Origin: Acidithiobacillus ferrooxidans ATCC 23270
GTDB taxonomy: Bacteria > Pseudomonadota > Gammaproteobacteria > Acidithiobacillales > Acidithiobacillaceae
Length of the DNA stretch: 64,000 nt
Reading direction: 5' to 3'
Assembly (NCBI RefSeq): GCF_000021485.1
Contig: NC_011761.1
Span: 2,834,501-2,898,500, forward strand
This document shows, piece after piece, positions 36,033-45,118 of this stretch. Each line of letters begins with the position of its first letter. The stretch's first letter is position 1. The notes beneath the pieces were generated by a model that was given only the letters and a program-made list of their open reading frames with translations, was not told the origin of the DNA and ran no database searches. Both the position numbers and the translations under genes were made by a program.

Positions 36033-38717
36033 ATGCAAAGCAAGAAAACACGGTCCCAAGCGATCAACGAGGCGCTGAAACAGCCGAACGGCGCGCGGTT
36101 CTACCGGTGCGCTCTGCAGGTTAATCCGTTCGCCTATCACGACCGCCATGCCAAACAGACCGCCTTCCAAAACGAGGCTGATTATAACTCCGCGATTATT
36201 GAGGCTTGCCATGCCAACAACATCGAGGCCATTGCCGTCACTGATCACTATCGGATCAGCGATTCGCGGGGTTTAATCAACGCGGCTCGTGCGGCGGGAA
36301 TTTTCGCCTTCGGTGGGTTCGAGGCGGCATCAGATGACGGCGTACATTTCTTGTGTCTCTACGATCCCGACAAGGACGACAGCCTGGAACGCTTAATCGG
36401 CCAGATGGGCGTGGGGGATCACAAGGCAATCTCCCCGAATGGGGATAAGAACTGCCTCAAGTTACTGGAATGCGTCCGCAAACAAGGTGGCATCTCAATC
36501 GCTGCCCATGTCGCCGCTGACAACGGCTTGTTGGCGACGCTTGAGGGCCAGCCGCGCATGAATGCGTGGCAGTCCCGTGATCTGTACGCCTGCGCACTGC
36601 CAGGGCCAATTGGCGACGCCCCGCAAAATGTACGCGCCATCCTGGAGAACAAAGACGCGGCGCACAAACGCGAGCGCCGTGTCGCCGTCATCAACGCATC
36701 TGATGTGAACAGCCCCGAGGATTTGGCTGAGCCACGGTCAAGCTGCTTCATAAAAATGTCGGCACTGTCGGTAGAAGGCCTTCGCCAAGCGTTCCTCGAT
36801 CCAGAGTCTCGGATACGCTTGCATAGCGATCCAAGCCCGGAACCGCATGCCGAGTTCATTGCCATGGCTTGGGAAGGCGGCTTCCTTGACGGAACGCGAC
36901 TGCATTTCAACGGCAACCTAAATGTGCTGGTGGGTGGCCGGGGGACCGGGAAATCGACCATTATCGAGAGCCTTCGCTATGCGCTGGCGATCGACCCCAT
37001 TGGAGAAGAGGCAAACAAGGCCCATCAGGGCGTTCTGAAATACGTCCTGAAAAGTGGCACCAAGATTTCGCTGCTCGTGCGGTCGCATCATCCCGCCAAG
37101 CATGATTACACCATCGAGCGGACGATACCCAACCCGCCTGTGGTCAAGGACGAGCTAGGTAACGTTCTAAACCTGTCGCCCCTTGACGTAGCACCGAGCG
37201 TCGAGATATTCGGCCAACACGAAATATCGGAACTGACCAAGAGTCGCGGGAAGCTGACGCTGCTACTGGAGCGGTTTGTCGAACGTGATCCGAACGCGGG
37301 TGCCCAGAAGGCGAAATTGCGCCTGGATCTGGAGCGCTCGCGTGGCCGGATCACTGATGTGCAACGAGAAATCAAGCTGATCGAGGAGCGCCTTAGCCTT
37401 TTGCCGAGTCTGGAAGAGACGCAAAAGCGATTTCAGGATGCCGGTCTGGAGGAACGTCTGAAGGAGAAGAGTCTCCTGGTGCGGGAAGAGCGCATTTTGG
37501 CGACCATCAAGGAAAGGCTGGCTCCGGTTTCGACGTTACGCCAGGAGCTGGCCGGGCTCCTGCCGATCGATACTGCTTTCCTATCCGCCAAGGCGTTGGA
37601 GGGTTTGCCGAACAGCGCGCTGCTCATCGAGGGCGCAGCCATTCTTGATCGGATGACGGCGCAACTTGAAGCGGTCGCTGGGCAGATCGAACAGGAGCTT
37701 TCCGTGGCCGATACTAGCCTGTCGGCATTGCGCGGTCATTGGGACCAACGCAGGCAAGCGGTAGAAACCACCTACCAAGCTCTCTTGCGTGAACTTCAGA
37801 AATCCAAGATTGATGGCGAGGAGTTCATCCGCCTGCGTCGGCAGATCGAGGAATTGAGGCCGCTCCGGGAGAAAAAGGAAGCCCTTACCCGTGACTTGGC
37901 CGCATACCAACAGAATCGGCGCAACTTGCTTGATGAGTGGTTCAATCTTCAATCCGCCGAGTACCGTGCCTTGGAGAAGGCAGCCAAGCGTGTTTCTAGG
38001 AAACTGGGCGGTCGAGTGCGTGCCATGGTCATGATGGGGGGCAATCGTGAGCCGCTCGAAAAGCTTCTGCGTGATGAAATTGGCGGCAACCTTGCCGCGC
38101 TGCTGGAGCGTTTGAAAAGCCGCGATACTCTGTCGCTGATGGACTTCGCCCAATGCTGCCGCGAGGGCAAAGATTCGCTTATCAGCAACTACAGCCTGCC
38201 GTCGGCAGCGGCCGAACGCCTAGCCCAGGCGGATCCCGACATTTTCATGAGGATGGAAGAGCTGGAATTACCAGCAACAACTCAGATCGAACTAAACACC
38301 TCATCCGAGGGCGAGCCGGAAACCTGGCAAACGATTGAAGCACTTTCGACCGGCCAAAAGGCAACAGCCGTTCTTTTGCTACTGCTGCTTGAATCGGAAG
38401 CTCCTCTCGTCGTTGATCAGCCTGAGGATGACCTCGACAATCGCTTCATTACCGAAGGTGTTGTACCGACGATGAGGAATGAGAAACGCAAACGGCAGTT
38501 CGTCTTCTCGACCCACAATGCTAATATCCCCGTGCTTGGTGACGCCGAGTTGATTATCGGCCTCTCAACAGGTATTCAGAACGAAGTCGTTCAAGGGCGT
38601 GTCAACGAACGGCACATGGGCTCGATTGATATGCAGCCCGTGCGCGAGATGGTCGAGGAAATCCTTGAAGGCGGAAAAACCGCTTTTGAGATGCGCCGCC
38701 AAAAATATGGATTTTAG
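36033..38717 (+). CDS. PHP-like domain fused to an SMC-like ATPase
   Basis: An 894-residue protein. The N-terminal 230 residues resemble the PHP metal-dependent phosphoesterase fold: YNSAIIEACHANNIEAIAVT followed by DH, GGFEAASDDGVHFLCLYD and GGISIAAHV. The expected first HxH is replaced by QVN (CALQVNPF), so metal binding is altered. The rest is an SMC/RecN-like ATPase: Walker A GGRGTGKST, a long coiled coil (REIKLIEERLSLLPSLEETQ and more), then signature ALSTGQKATAVLLLLLLESE, Walker B PLVVDQPEDDLDN and the switch FSTHNANI. Such proteins are frequent in defence islands. I chose the ATG at 36033, with GGAG upstream. Confidence 0.8.
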   Translation: MQSKKTRSQAINEALKQPNGARFYRCALQVNPFAYHDRHAKQTAFQNEADYNSAIIEACHANNIEAIAVTDHYRISDSRGLINAARAAGIFAFGGFEAASDDGVHFLCLYDPDKDDSLERLIGQMGVGDHKAISPNGDKNCLKLLECVRKQGGISIAAHVAADNGLLATLEGQPRMNAWQSRDLYACALPGPIGDAPQNVRAILENKDAAHKRERRVAVINASDVNSPEDLAEPRSSCFIKMSALSVEGLRQAFLDPESRIRLHSDPSPEPHAEFIAMAWEGGFLDGTRLHFNGNLNVLVGGRGTGKSTIIESLRYALAIDPIGEEANKAHQGVLKYVLKSGTKISLLVRSHHPAKHDYTIERTIPNPPVVKDELGNVLNLSPLDVAPSVEIFGQHEISELTKSRGKLTLLLERFVERDPNAGAQKAKLRLDLERSRGRITDVQREIKLIEERLSLLPSLEETQKRFQDAGLEERLKEKSLLVREERILATIKERLAPVSTLRQELAGLLPIDTAFLSAKALEGLPNSALLIEGAAILDRMTAQLEAVAGQIEQELSVADTSLSALRGHWDQRRQAVETTYQALLRELQKSKIDGEEFIRLRRQIEELRPLREKKEALTRDLAAYQQNRRNLLDEWFNLQSAEYRALEKAAKRVSRKLGGRVRAMVMMGGNREPLEKLLRDEIGGNLAALLERLKSRDTLSLMDFAQCCREGKDSLISNYSLPSAAAERLAQADPDIFMRMEELELPATTQIELNTSSEGEPETWQTIEALSTGQKATAVLLLLLLESEAPLVVDQPEDDLDNRFITEGVVPTMRNEKRKRQFVFSTHNANIPVLGDAELIIGLSTGIQNEVVQGRVNERHMGSIDMQPVREMVEEILEGGKTAFEMRRQKYGF

Positions 38718-38719
38718 AC

Positions 38720-39931
38720 ATGACCATGACCTACACCGAACTGCTAGAAATCATCCGCAACGGCGAGAATTCAGGCGTTGAATTCAAGCGTGACGATATT
38801 CAGAACCATGACTTGGCAAAGGAACTCGTCGCCTTGACCAATTTCGAAGGCGGGATCGTCCTGTTGGGGGTTGAGGATGACGGTAGCATCAGCGGTATCA
38901 CACGGCAGAAACTTGAAGAGTGGGTAATGACTGCCTGCCGGGACAAAATACGACCTGGCCTTATTCCGTTCTACGAGCAGATTAGGGACGTTGAGCCAGG
39001 AAAAGATGTCGCTATCGTGCGCGTTTCACGTGGTCTCGATGTTCATACCCTATGGCACAACAATAAGAACAGCTATTTCATCAGGGTGGGGACTCAGAGT
39101 CGCGAGCCGACCCCGGAAGAGCTCGGTCGGCTGTTCCAGCAGCGTGGTAGCTTCCGAGCTGAGCTGCGACCAGTATCCGGCGCAACACTCGCCGACCTGG
39201 ACATGCGGCGCCTATCGAATTACTTCGCTCAGGTGAGGGAGCAGGTCGTGCCGGAAAACAATGATGAAGCCGCGTGGAGGGCCCTTCTGTTCAACACCGA
39301 GATCATGGTCGAGGACGGCATCACTGTTTCAGGCATTCTTCTGTTCGGTAGGACACCCAATCGATTCCTGCCTCAAGCTGGTATCGACGCCGTTGCCTTT
39401 CCGGGCGTAGATAAGGACTATGCCGCCCGTGAAAGGGCCGCCTTGCGGGGGCCGATGACTCCGCTGCTAAACGACGCAGGCGATATCGTCGAAGCTGGCT
39501 TGGTCGAGCAAGCCATCGCCTTCGTCCAGCGCAACACTGCTATCGGAGGGCAACTTGAAGAAGGCGGTGCGCGCCGCGAGAACCTCCCAGCTTATCCCCG
39601 CGAGGCCATCCGCGAAGCGATCGTCAACGCCCTGATTCATCGAGACTATCTGCTCTCAAGCACTGACATTGAGCTTTCGATCTATGAGGACCGACTAGAA
39701 ATTACTTCCCCAGGCAGATTGCCAAATGGTATTACGCCGGCGCGGATGCTGACCGGCTGCCGTGCGACACGAAACCAGCTCATCAAGGATGTTATGCGCG
39801 ACTACCGCTACCTCGAACATTCCGGCATGGGCGTCCCACGCAAGATCGTTAAGTGCATGAGGGAACACAATGGCACCGAGCCTCAGCTAATTGAGGATGG
39901 AGAGCTTTTCACGGTCCGCCTTCTTCGGTAA
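38720..39931 (+). CDS. AlbA_2/Schlafen-type ATP-binding protein
   Basis: A 403-residue protein of the COG2865-like family. The AlbA_2 (Schlafen-related) domain spans residues 1-130: ENSGVEFKRDD, LVALTNFEGGIVLLGVEDDG and SYFIRVGTQSREPTPEEL. The C-terminal half holds the HATPase-like ATP-binding core: YPREAIREAIVNALIHRDYL, ELSIYEDRLEITSPGRLPNG and the end GMGVPRKIVKCM. The start is 2 bp after the stop of the PHP-like/SMC gene, so it is the fourth gene of the restriction operon. Related proteins are annotated as regulators or nucleases; the exact job here is unknown. Confidence 0.85.
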   Translation: MTMTYTELLEIIRNGENSGVEFKRDDIQNHDLAKELVALTNFEGGIVLLGVEDDGSISGITRQKLEEWVMTACRDKIRPGLIPFYEQIRDVEPGKDVAIVRVSRGLDVHTLWHNNKNSYFIRVGTQSREPTPEELGRLFQQRGSFRAELRPVSGATLADLDMRRLSNYFAQVREQVVPENNDEAAWRALLFNTEIMVEDGITVSGILLFGRTPNRFLPQAGIDAVAFPGVDKDYAARERAALRGPMTPLLNDAGDIVEAGLVEQAIAFVQRNTAIGGQLEEGGARRENLPAYPREAIREAIVNALIHRDYLLSSTDIELSIYEDRLEITSPGRLPNGITPARMLTGCRATRNQLIKDVMRDYRYLEHSGMGVPRKIVKCMREHNGTEPQLIEDGELFTVRLLR

Positions 39932-39970
39932 CCAACGGCTGGGGCATGAAAGCCTCGCGATACTCAATCA

Positions 39971-41632
39971 CTATGTGGAAGCGGATGGGCCGGGAGCCTC
40001 AAAGAGCTTTTTCCTCAGTTTTGCTGCCCAAACGCCATTCTGTTGTTGCTCATTACCTCCCGGATCAGGTCTCATCACCTTCCGCAGCCGCTCATATTGA
40101 GCAAGCTGGTCGCCTTCATTCTCTGTAACGTCCCAACGTCCTCCCCGACAATCCAGCCGGTGAAGAATCAACAGGATATGGTTTTCGATATCTCGAAGCC
40201 CGATACTACCCTTGAATCGCAGCAACAGCGTAGACAAGGCCATTATGTTACTATGCTCCACATCCAGCAACACCACCGGGAACGTCTTTTTCTGGAAAAA
40301 TACGGCAACCAGGCATAATCTTTGGCGCTTTCCAACCATGGAAAAGGCCTGCCCGGTTTCAAGCCGACACAGCGCCGTCAAAACACGGACATCTATTAAC
40401 CCGTGCGCCATGGTCCGGATCACCTGCATCAATCGCCTTAGATCGTCCGTACCTTCACCTTTCTCGACCGCAAGCACCTGAAACTCCATGGGCAGGAGAT
40501 CGTCGTGCAGAGACTCAGGGGAAACGCTCACTTTAGGCGGTGGGGTTTTTCCACTTCCCCGATATTTTCGGGTCTTTCCCTCATTTTCACTGGTACCCGC
40601 AGCACCCTTGTTTCTACGCCTGATAACACGTACCCGATCTTTTTTATCCACCCGACGCACTTCGATTTCCCGGTCAAAAATGCTGGTTCTGGTCAATATC
40701 GGCAGGGCTGGCTGATGAACATCCGTCCTACTACCCGAACCTACCGTGTCTATGACAGGAACGTCACCGGATGACGGCCCACCGTCTGGTCCACGCCTTT
40801 TGGGCTGACTTTTTGGCATCCGCACTGTAATCGTTTTCCCCAACGACGGATGAGAAAAATACAAAATGTCACAGGGTACCCTTTTCCCCGTGAACTCGGA
40901 GATTTCTAAGATAAGCCACTGATTTCCTTTCCGCACTCCACGAAACTTAATTCCACAGTCATGCAGATCAGGAGGATCAAAGGTCATATACTTTTGTTTG
41001 AATGTCCGTTCGTAGACACTGTCCCAGGCGCGTTGCCCATCAGGATCCACCGCTAGCCAAGAAAATTCCAAGATAAATGGCCTCTTGAGTGATCTCACTG
41101 GCATTTGCTGGGTATAATCGAGCTGCAGACGAGGATGAAACCCAGGTTCGACCGGCCTGAAGAGTGTCATAATGCCCCCAGGCTGCATAATATGATTGGC
41201 AAGCGTTTTATTATGCAGGAACAGGCTACGGATGAGCTCCATGGTCGGGACCAAATACTCCACCTGATCCACTCGATAACGCAAGAGTCGCTGCACCCCC
41301 TGTGATTTGCCTTCAAACGAATATAATTCCGGCGGAATGTCGGACGAGTTGATTTCCTCTCCTTCCGCCAGATTGGGAATAATCACTTCCGAATATTCGC
41401 CGTAGGTTATTGGGAGCAATCTACCGTCGGAGAAGCTATAGCCGAGTGCCAGCACCGGGAACAGCCCAATAGGTACGCGCCACATGGCAAATTCGCCTGA
41501 CGACACGCCGCGGGTGACTATACGGACCTGCCACCCTTTTTTATCGTCTTGTTCGACTCCGGCCAGCCAGTGTAGCGTCAAATCTTCAGGCACTTTGCGC
41601 AATACGTCTATTCTGATCAATTTATACCTCAA
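39971..41632 (-). CDS. tnsE: Tn7-like transposition protein TnsE
   Basis: A 553-residue protein, close to Tn7 TnsE (538). The position after tnsD with an 11-bp overlap and the C-terminal region RLCLVAVFFQKKTFPVVLLD, then VEHSNIMALSTLLLRF support the call. TnsE directs insertion into replicating and conjugal DNA by reading discontinuous replication. Its presence means the element could use mobile plasmids as well as attTn7. The middle is Pro/Gly/Lys-rich and low in complexity (about residues 270-370). Confidence 0.85.
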   Translation of the reverse strand: MRYKLIRIDVLRKVPEDLTLHWLAGVEQDDKKGWQVRIVTRGVSSGEFAMWRVPIGLFPVLALGYSFSDGRLLPITYGEYSEVIIPNLAEGEEINSSDIPPELYSFEGKSQGVQRLLRYRVDQVEYLVPTMELIRSLFLHNKTLANHIMQPGGIMTLFRPVEPGFHPRLQLDYTQQMPVRSLKRPFILEFSWLAVDPDGQRAWDSVYERTFKQKYMTFDPPDLHDCGIKFRGVRKGNQWLILEISEFTGKRVPCDILYFSHPSLGKTITVRMPKSQPKRRGPDGGPSSGDVPVIDTVGSGSRTDVHQPALPILTRTSIFDREIEVRRVDKKDRVRVIRRRNKGAAGTSENEGKTRKYRGSGKTPPPKVSVSPESLHDDLLPMEFQVLAVEKGEGTDDLRRLMQVIRTMAHGLIDVRVLTALCRLETGQAFSMVGKRQRLCLVAVFFQKKTFPVVLLDVEHSNIMALSTLLLRFKGSIGLRDIENHILLILHRLDCRGGRWDVTENEGDQLAQYERLRKVMRPDPGGNEQQQNGVWAAKLRKKLFEAPGPSAST

Positions 41633-43451
41633 AGGATCCAGCCATTATTTCCAATGCGGCCAAGGCGGTTTCTACGCTCGGTGAAGCTATCGAAGGCAGC
41701 CCTGCTAAGCGGCGTACCCGCCACGATCGCAAAGGCAACGCCTGGCGATCCAATTCCGAGACAGCCCAAGCAATACGGCGCAGGCGAAACGCATCAATAG
41801 TCTCCGTGACCTCGCCAAGTACACCGATACTTTTAGGCAGTTTTGCCTGTTGTTCTGACATCCGGAGTGGCCGCCCCAACTTGCGCTCCAAAGCCGCCTG
41901 GGTAACGCGTTGTGGCGGAACCTCCCGAGTGATTTCCCGCGCGGCCTTACGCAGTTGGATCGCCATGCTACGATCCAATGTCTCCCAGTCCACACGCTGA
42001 TCAGACCATTTCTTGTGCAGTGCCGTTGGTGAATGTTGCTCCAGCCACTCCCTGTCATGGCGGTACAACCATGAGTGTTCTTTGGGTAGCAGGAGTGCCA
42101 GTCGCCGACGTGATAAATCAGCGTAATTCTGCTGCATGTCCAACCACCGTATTCTTATGGCATCCCGGTCTGGCACCAATGTTCGGGAATGTCGTGCGGC
42201 TAAGGGCTTCCAGGGCACATTCAACCCGCGTCGGGAGGCGTGCAATCTCACCGTCCCTGGATCAATGGCAAGATATTTGGCTACCGCCCTGAGTCCCAGG
42301 CCTTCCGCCACTTTCTGCCGGATTTGACCATCCAGTAGGGGACCAAAGTCCAAAATGCGCGGCGAACTCCTTGATCCCACCTCTCGACTGTACACAAATC
42401 CGCAGGCGCAGGAAAATCGACCAATCACCCGATTCTGTTCATGGCGAACAGCGATCTCGTAGATCACGTCTTGCCCATAATGGTCTGCCAGACGATTAAA
42501 GCAGGGCCACGGTCCCTTGCCGAAGGGGGTTTCCGTCCGCCGTTGCGGCGACCGTTTGTCCAGAAAAATCTGGAATAGAACATGCCGCAACGGATGAAAT
42601 GCCTTTCTGTGTTTCCGTACCATGGCCGTAGGCCAATCGTCGCCGAGACCACCGGGGATAAGGTCGATTACTGGTTCAAACAGGCTTGAAATTGCTTCCC
42701 TGAGAAGGTTCTGAGCGACATTCTCCTTGCCTTTGCCGAAGCCGCGATCAATCACTGCGCTCCGATAATATGCACTCCAATCGCGAAAGCTGGGGCGCGC
42801 TGGCGGATGATCGAGCAACGCCGCGCTCCGCTTGGCAATCTCTTGCAACAGCGTCACTTGGCGCGGGCTACTCGCCCAAGAAGGGAGTGCCGCCACAGGC
42901 GAACAGTTCTTTTGATCCGCGGCGATGAATTCGTGCTGGTTACTGCCACCTTGAGAGACCGCACTGTCCGCCAGGGCCGCGCCATGATCTGGACAAACCA
43001 GAACGCCGGGGAGTTGATGGCTGCGCCTCCAATATCCTTCTCCATAGCGGCTCAACATCTCGCCAAAGCAGATGGGACAATACCGTAAGTATGCCGGAGC
43101 CGAAATCGCGCTCGCCGCAATACCCAGACGCACATGCACGGCATCCGCCGGGCCGTCCGCTAATGACGCCAGTACGGATTGTCCCACTGACTTCGGCTCG
43201 AATGCCGTGTAATAACGGTAGAGGGTAAAATCCCTGGTCAGTCTTTCCGGACTGAGTCCGCGATCGGCCGGTATTCTTTGGCTCAACGCCGCCACATGGC
43301 TTTGCAAGCCCACCGTCGCCCGCACCCCGGTTTCACCAAAGAGATCATACAGGGTGTGTTTCGGGCTTCTGGAACAAACGTGGCGATGATAACGCGCAAG
43401 CGCGCTGTATAACAGTTCGTCGGGATAAATTTCCGGGAAATAGGCCAACAC
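41622..43451 (-). CDS. tnsD: Tn7-like target selector TnsD (TniQ family)
   Basis: A 609-residue TniQ-family protein, longer than Tn7 TnsD (508). The start is FPEIYPDELLYSALARYHRH, the typical TniQ opening. The zinc-binding motif is in YLRYCPICFGEMLSRYGEGY and VLVCPDHGAAL. A second cysteine cluster, FSCACGFVYSR, and a helix-turn-helix-like SLGLRAVAKYLAIDPGTVRL-type segment follow. It binds the 3' end of glmS and recruits TnsABC, so it accounts for the insertion at 48249. Start 12 bp after the tnsC stop. Confidence 0.92.
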   Translation of the reverse strand: MLAYFPEIYPDELLYSALARYHRHVCSRSPKHTLYDLFGETGVRATVGLQSHVAALSQRIPADRGLSPERLTRDFTLYRYYTAFEPKSVGQSVLASLADGPADAVHVRLGIAASAISAPAYLRYCPICFGEMLSRYGEGYWRRSHQLPGVLVCPDHGAALADSAVSQGGSNQHEFIAADQKNCSPVAALPSWASSPRQVTLLQEIAKRSAALLDHPPARPSFRDWSAYYRSAVIDRGFGKGKENVAQNLLREAISSLFEPVIDLIPGGLGDDWPTAMVRKHRKAFHPLRHVLFQIFLDKRSPQRRTETPFGKGPWPCFNRLADHYGQDVIYEIAVRHEQNRVIGRFSCACGFVYSREVGSRSSPRILDFGPLLDGQIRQKVAEGLGLRAVAKYLAIDPGTVRLHASRRGLNVPWKPLAARHSRTLVPDRDAIRIRWLDMQQNYADLSRRRLALLLPKEHSWLYRHDREWLEQHSPTALHKKWSDQRVDWETLDRSMAIQLRKAAREITREVPPQRVTQAALERKLGRPLRMSEQQAKLPKSIGVLGEVTETIDAFRLRRIAWAVSELDRQALPLRSWRVRRLAGLPSIASPSVETALAALEIMAGSFEV

Positions 43452-43462
43452 GGGTGGCTTTT

Positions 43463-45118
43463 TCAGCTCGCGAGATCGGCCATCGGCGGTTTAACGGCGC
43501 CCGCCGCAAGCAATGCATCGTAAGCGGATACGCCCTCTTTTTTGGCCGAGATGATCGTCCGGAGATCCTGCGCATCCACGGGAAGTGGTGTTTTCGCGGT
43601 TTTAGTAGCGCTTGTAGTCGACTTGCGCGGTTTCTTAGAGGGATTGGCGGGTGCGCGATCACGTAATTTAGCCGTAATAATGCCCACGAGATCTAGCGCG
43701 GACAGGCCCGGATGCTCTGCTTCGGCTTCCGCCACCAGGACTTCCGCGATGTCCCCAGCCAACCCGAGCTGCGCCAAGATAGGCAGAAGGATGCCGCGCA
43801 CATCCAGATTCGTGCTTGCCGCCTTTTCGGTCGTGACCGAAGCCACCGGAGAGCGGGTGGCGAGGACAGGTTGCCCTGGCATGCAACTCAGCGCGTCGCT
43901 GAACACCTGCAGAACCTGGTCCTGCATGGGGCGGATATCATCATATTGTGCGATCGCCTCGCGATCCCCACGTTTCAACGCATTGATCATGGGCGCGATA
44001 AGCCGCATGTGCTCACTAGCCACCTGCCGCAGCAGACCAGCGTCGATACGCTCAGGCCTGCCCCGTAGAACTCCGAGTTGGATGGCACGCAACTGCGCCA
44101 TCATGAAGAGGTTGACCAGCACGTCCACAATCCCCTGGCTTTCCTCATAGAGCGCTTGGCGGATCTCGCCGGTCAGGGGCGAGACCTCCCGCGTCCACTG
44201 ATAGCTCCACATGCGATCGACAAAATGGTTCCAGGTCGCGCCTACTTCCATGCGCTCCCAGACCAGACTTCCTAAACCACTGGCGCGGCGCGCCTGGCGG
44301 AAGTCCCCCTGCAGCAGCGGCAGTGCGCCCAGCGTGCCGATGACAATCACCGGGATGCCGATGGTGTTCACCAATGTTACGAGAAAATTCAACAAGGCGT
44401 CGGCTCCAGTGCCGGGGGCTTCCTTGATATGCTGAATCTCGTCGACGATCAGTACGCCGAGGGCATGCAGGTTGGCCATTTGCGCCATCTGGACCATCAT
44501 CTCGTCCAGGGAACTCCGGCTGGCTCCGTACCGGGCGCGGTAGCGGGTGCCCAATAGATTGTCCATCTCCTGGAAAAAGCTGATGCAGAGTTGTTTGGGG
44601 GATCCTTTGTAGGGGCTATCCAGCTTCAGCCAGACCACTTGGTCAAGACTGAAGGGCTCGGCATGGTGGACGACTTGCGGATACAGCTCCAGGACCCTGG
44701 CCATGCCGTAGCTCTTGCCGATGCCGGAGCAACCAACCAGAGCAAAACTGCTCGCCGTCGAACGAACCGGGCGCCGGACAGCGGCGAGATCCTTCCCGAC
44801 GACCCGCTCGTAGCCGTCCTGGAGACGGCGGATATAATCGGTAGTGTTGGGATTGCGGCTCAGATACCCCTGGCGGAGGAGCATGCCGAACTTCGCTTCC
44901 AGTTGTAGATGGTTCTCCAGCGGCTCGAAATAATTCTTCAGGCGCAGGACGCAATGCGCCCGGAGGTGGGCGGCGTAGCCACGCTCTTTTTCGTTAAAAA
45001 TCGGAGGCGCGGCCATGGTCCGCAAGGCTTCGCGCGCCGACAAGAGGGGCGGCAACTGCGCGATGAAGGGGTTGTCGCGATATTCCGGCAAGTCGGTCAC
45101 GTCATCCCGCGTCGTCAT
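43463..45118 (-). CDS. tnsC: Tn7-like regulator ATPase TnsC
   Basis: A 551-residue AAA+ ATPase, similar to Tn7 TnsC (555). Walker A is VGCSGIGKSYGMARV and Walker B GVLIVDEIQHIKEAP; the following VIVIGTLGALPLLQGDFRQA then RRASG fits the sensor/arginine-finger region. It links target selectors with the TnsAB transposase and mediates target immunity. It overlaps the end of tnsB by 17 bp. The last 100 residues are rich in Lys, Ala and Pro and may be a flexible tail. Confidence 0.93.
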   Translation of the reverse strand: MTTRDDVTDLPEYRDNPFIAQLPPLLSAREALRTMAAPPIFNEKERGYAAHLRAHCVLRLKNYFEPLENHLQLEAKFGMLLRQGYLSRNPNTTDYIRRLQDGYERVVGKDLAAVRRPVRSTASSFALVGCSGIGKSYGMARVLELYPQVVHHAEPFSLDQVVWLKLDSPYKGSPKQLCISFFQEMDNLLGTRYRARYGASRSSLDEMMVQMAQMANLHALGVLIVDEIQHIKEAPGTGADALLNFLVTLVNTIGIPVIVIGTLGALPLLQGDFRQARRASGLGSLVWERMEVGATWNHFVDRMWSYQWTREVSPLTGEIRQALYEESQGIVDVLVNLFMMAQLRAIQLGVLRGRPERIDAGLLRQVASEHMRLIAPMINALKRGDREAIAQYDDIRPMQDQVLQVFSDALSCMPGQPVLATRSPVASVTTEKAASTNLDVRGILLPILAQLGLAGDIAEVLVAEAEAEHPGLSALDLVGIITAKLRDRAPANPSKKPRKSTTSATKTAKTPLPVDAQDLRTIISAKKEGVSAYDALLAAGAVKPPMADLAS

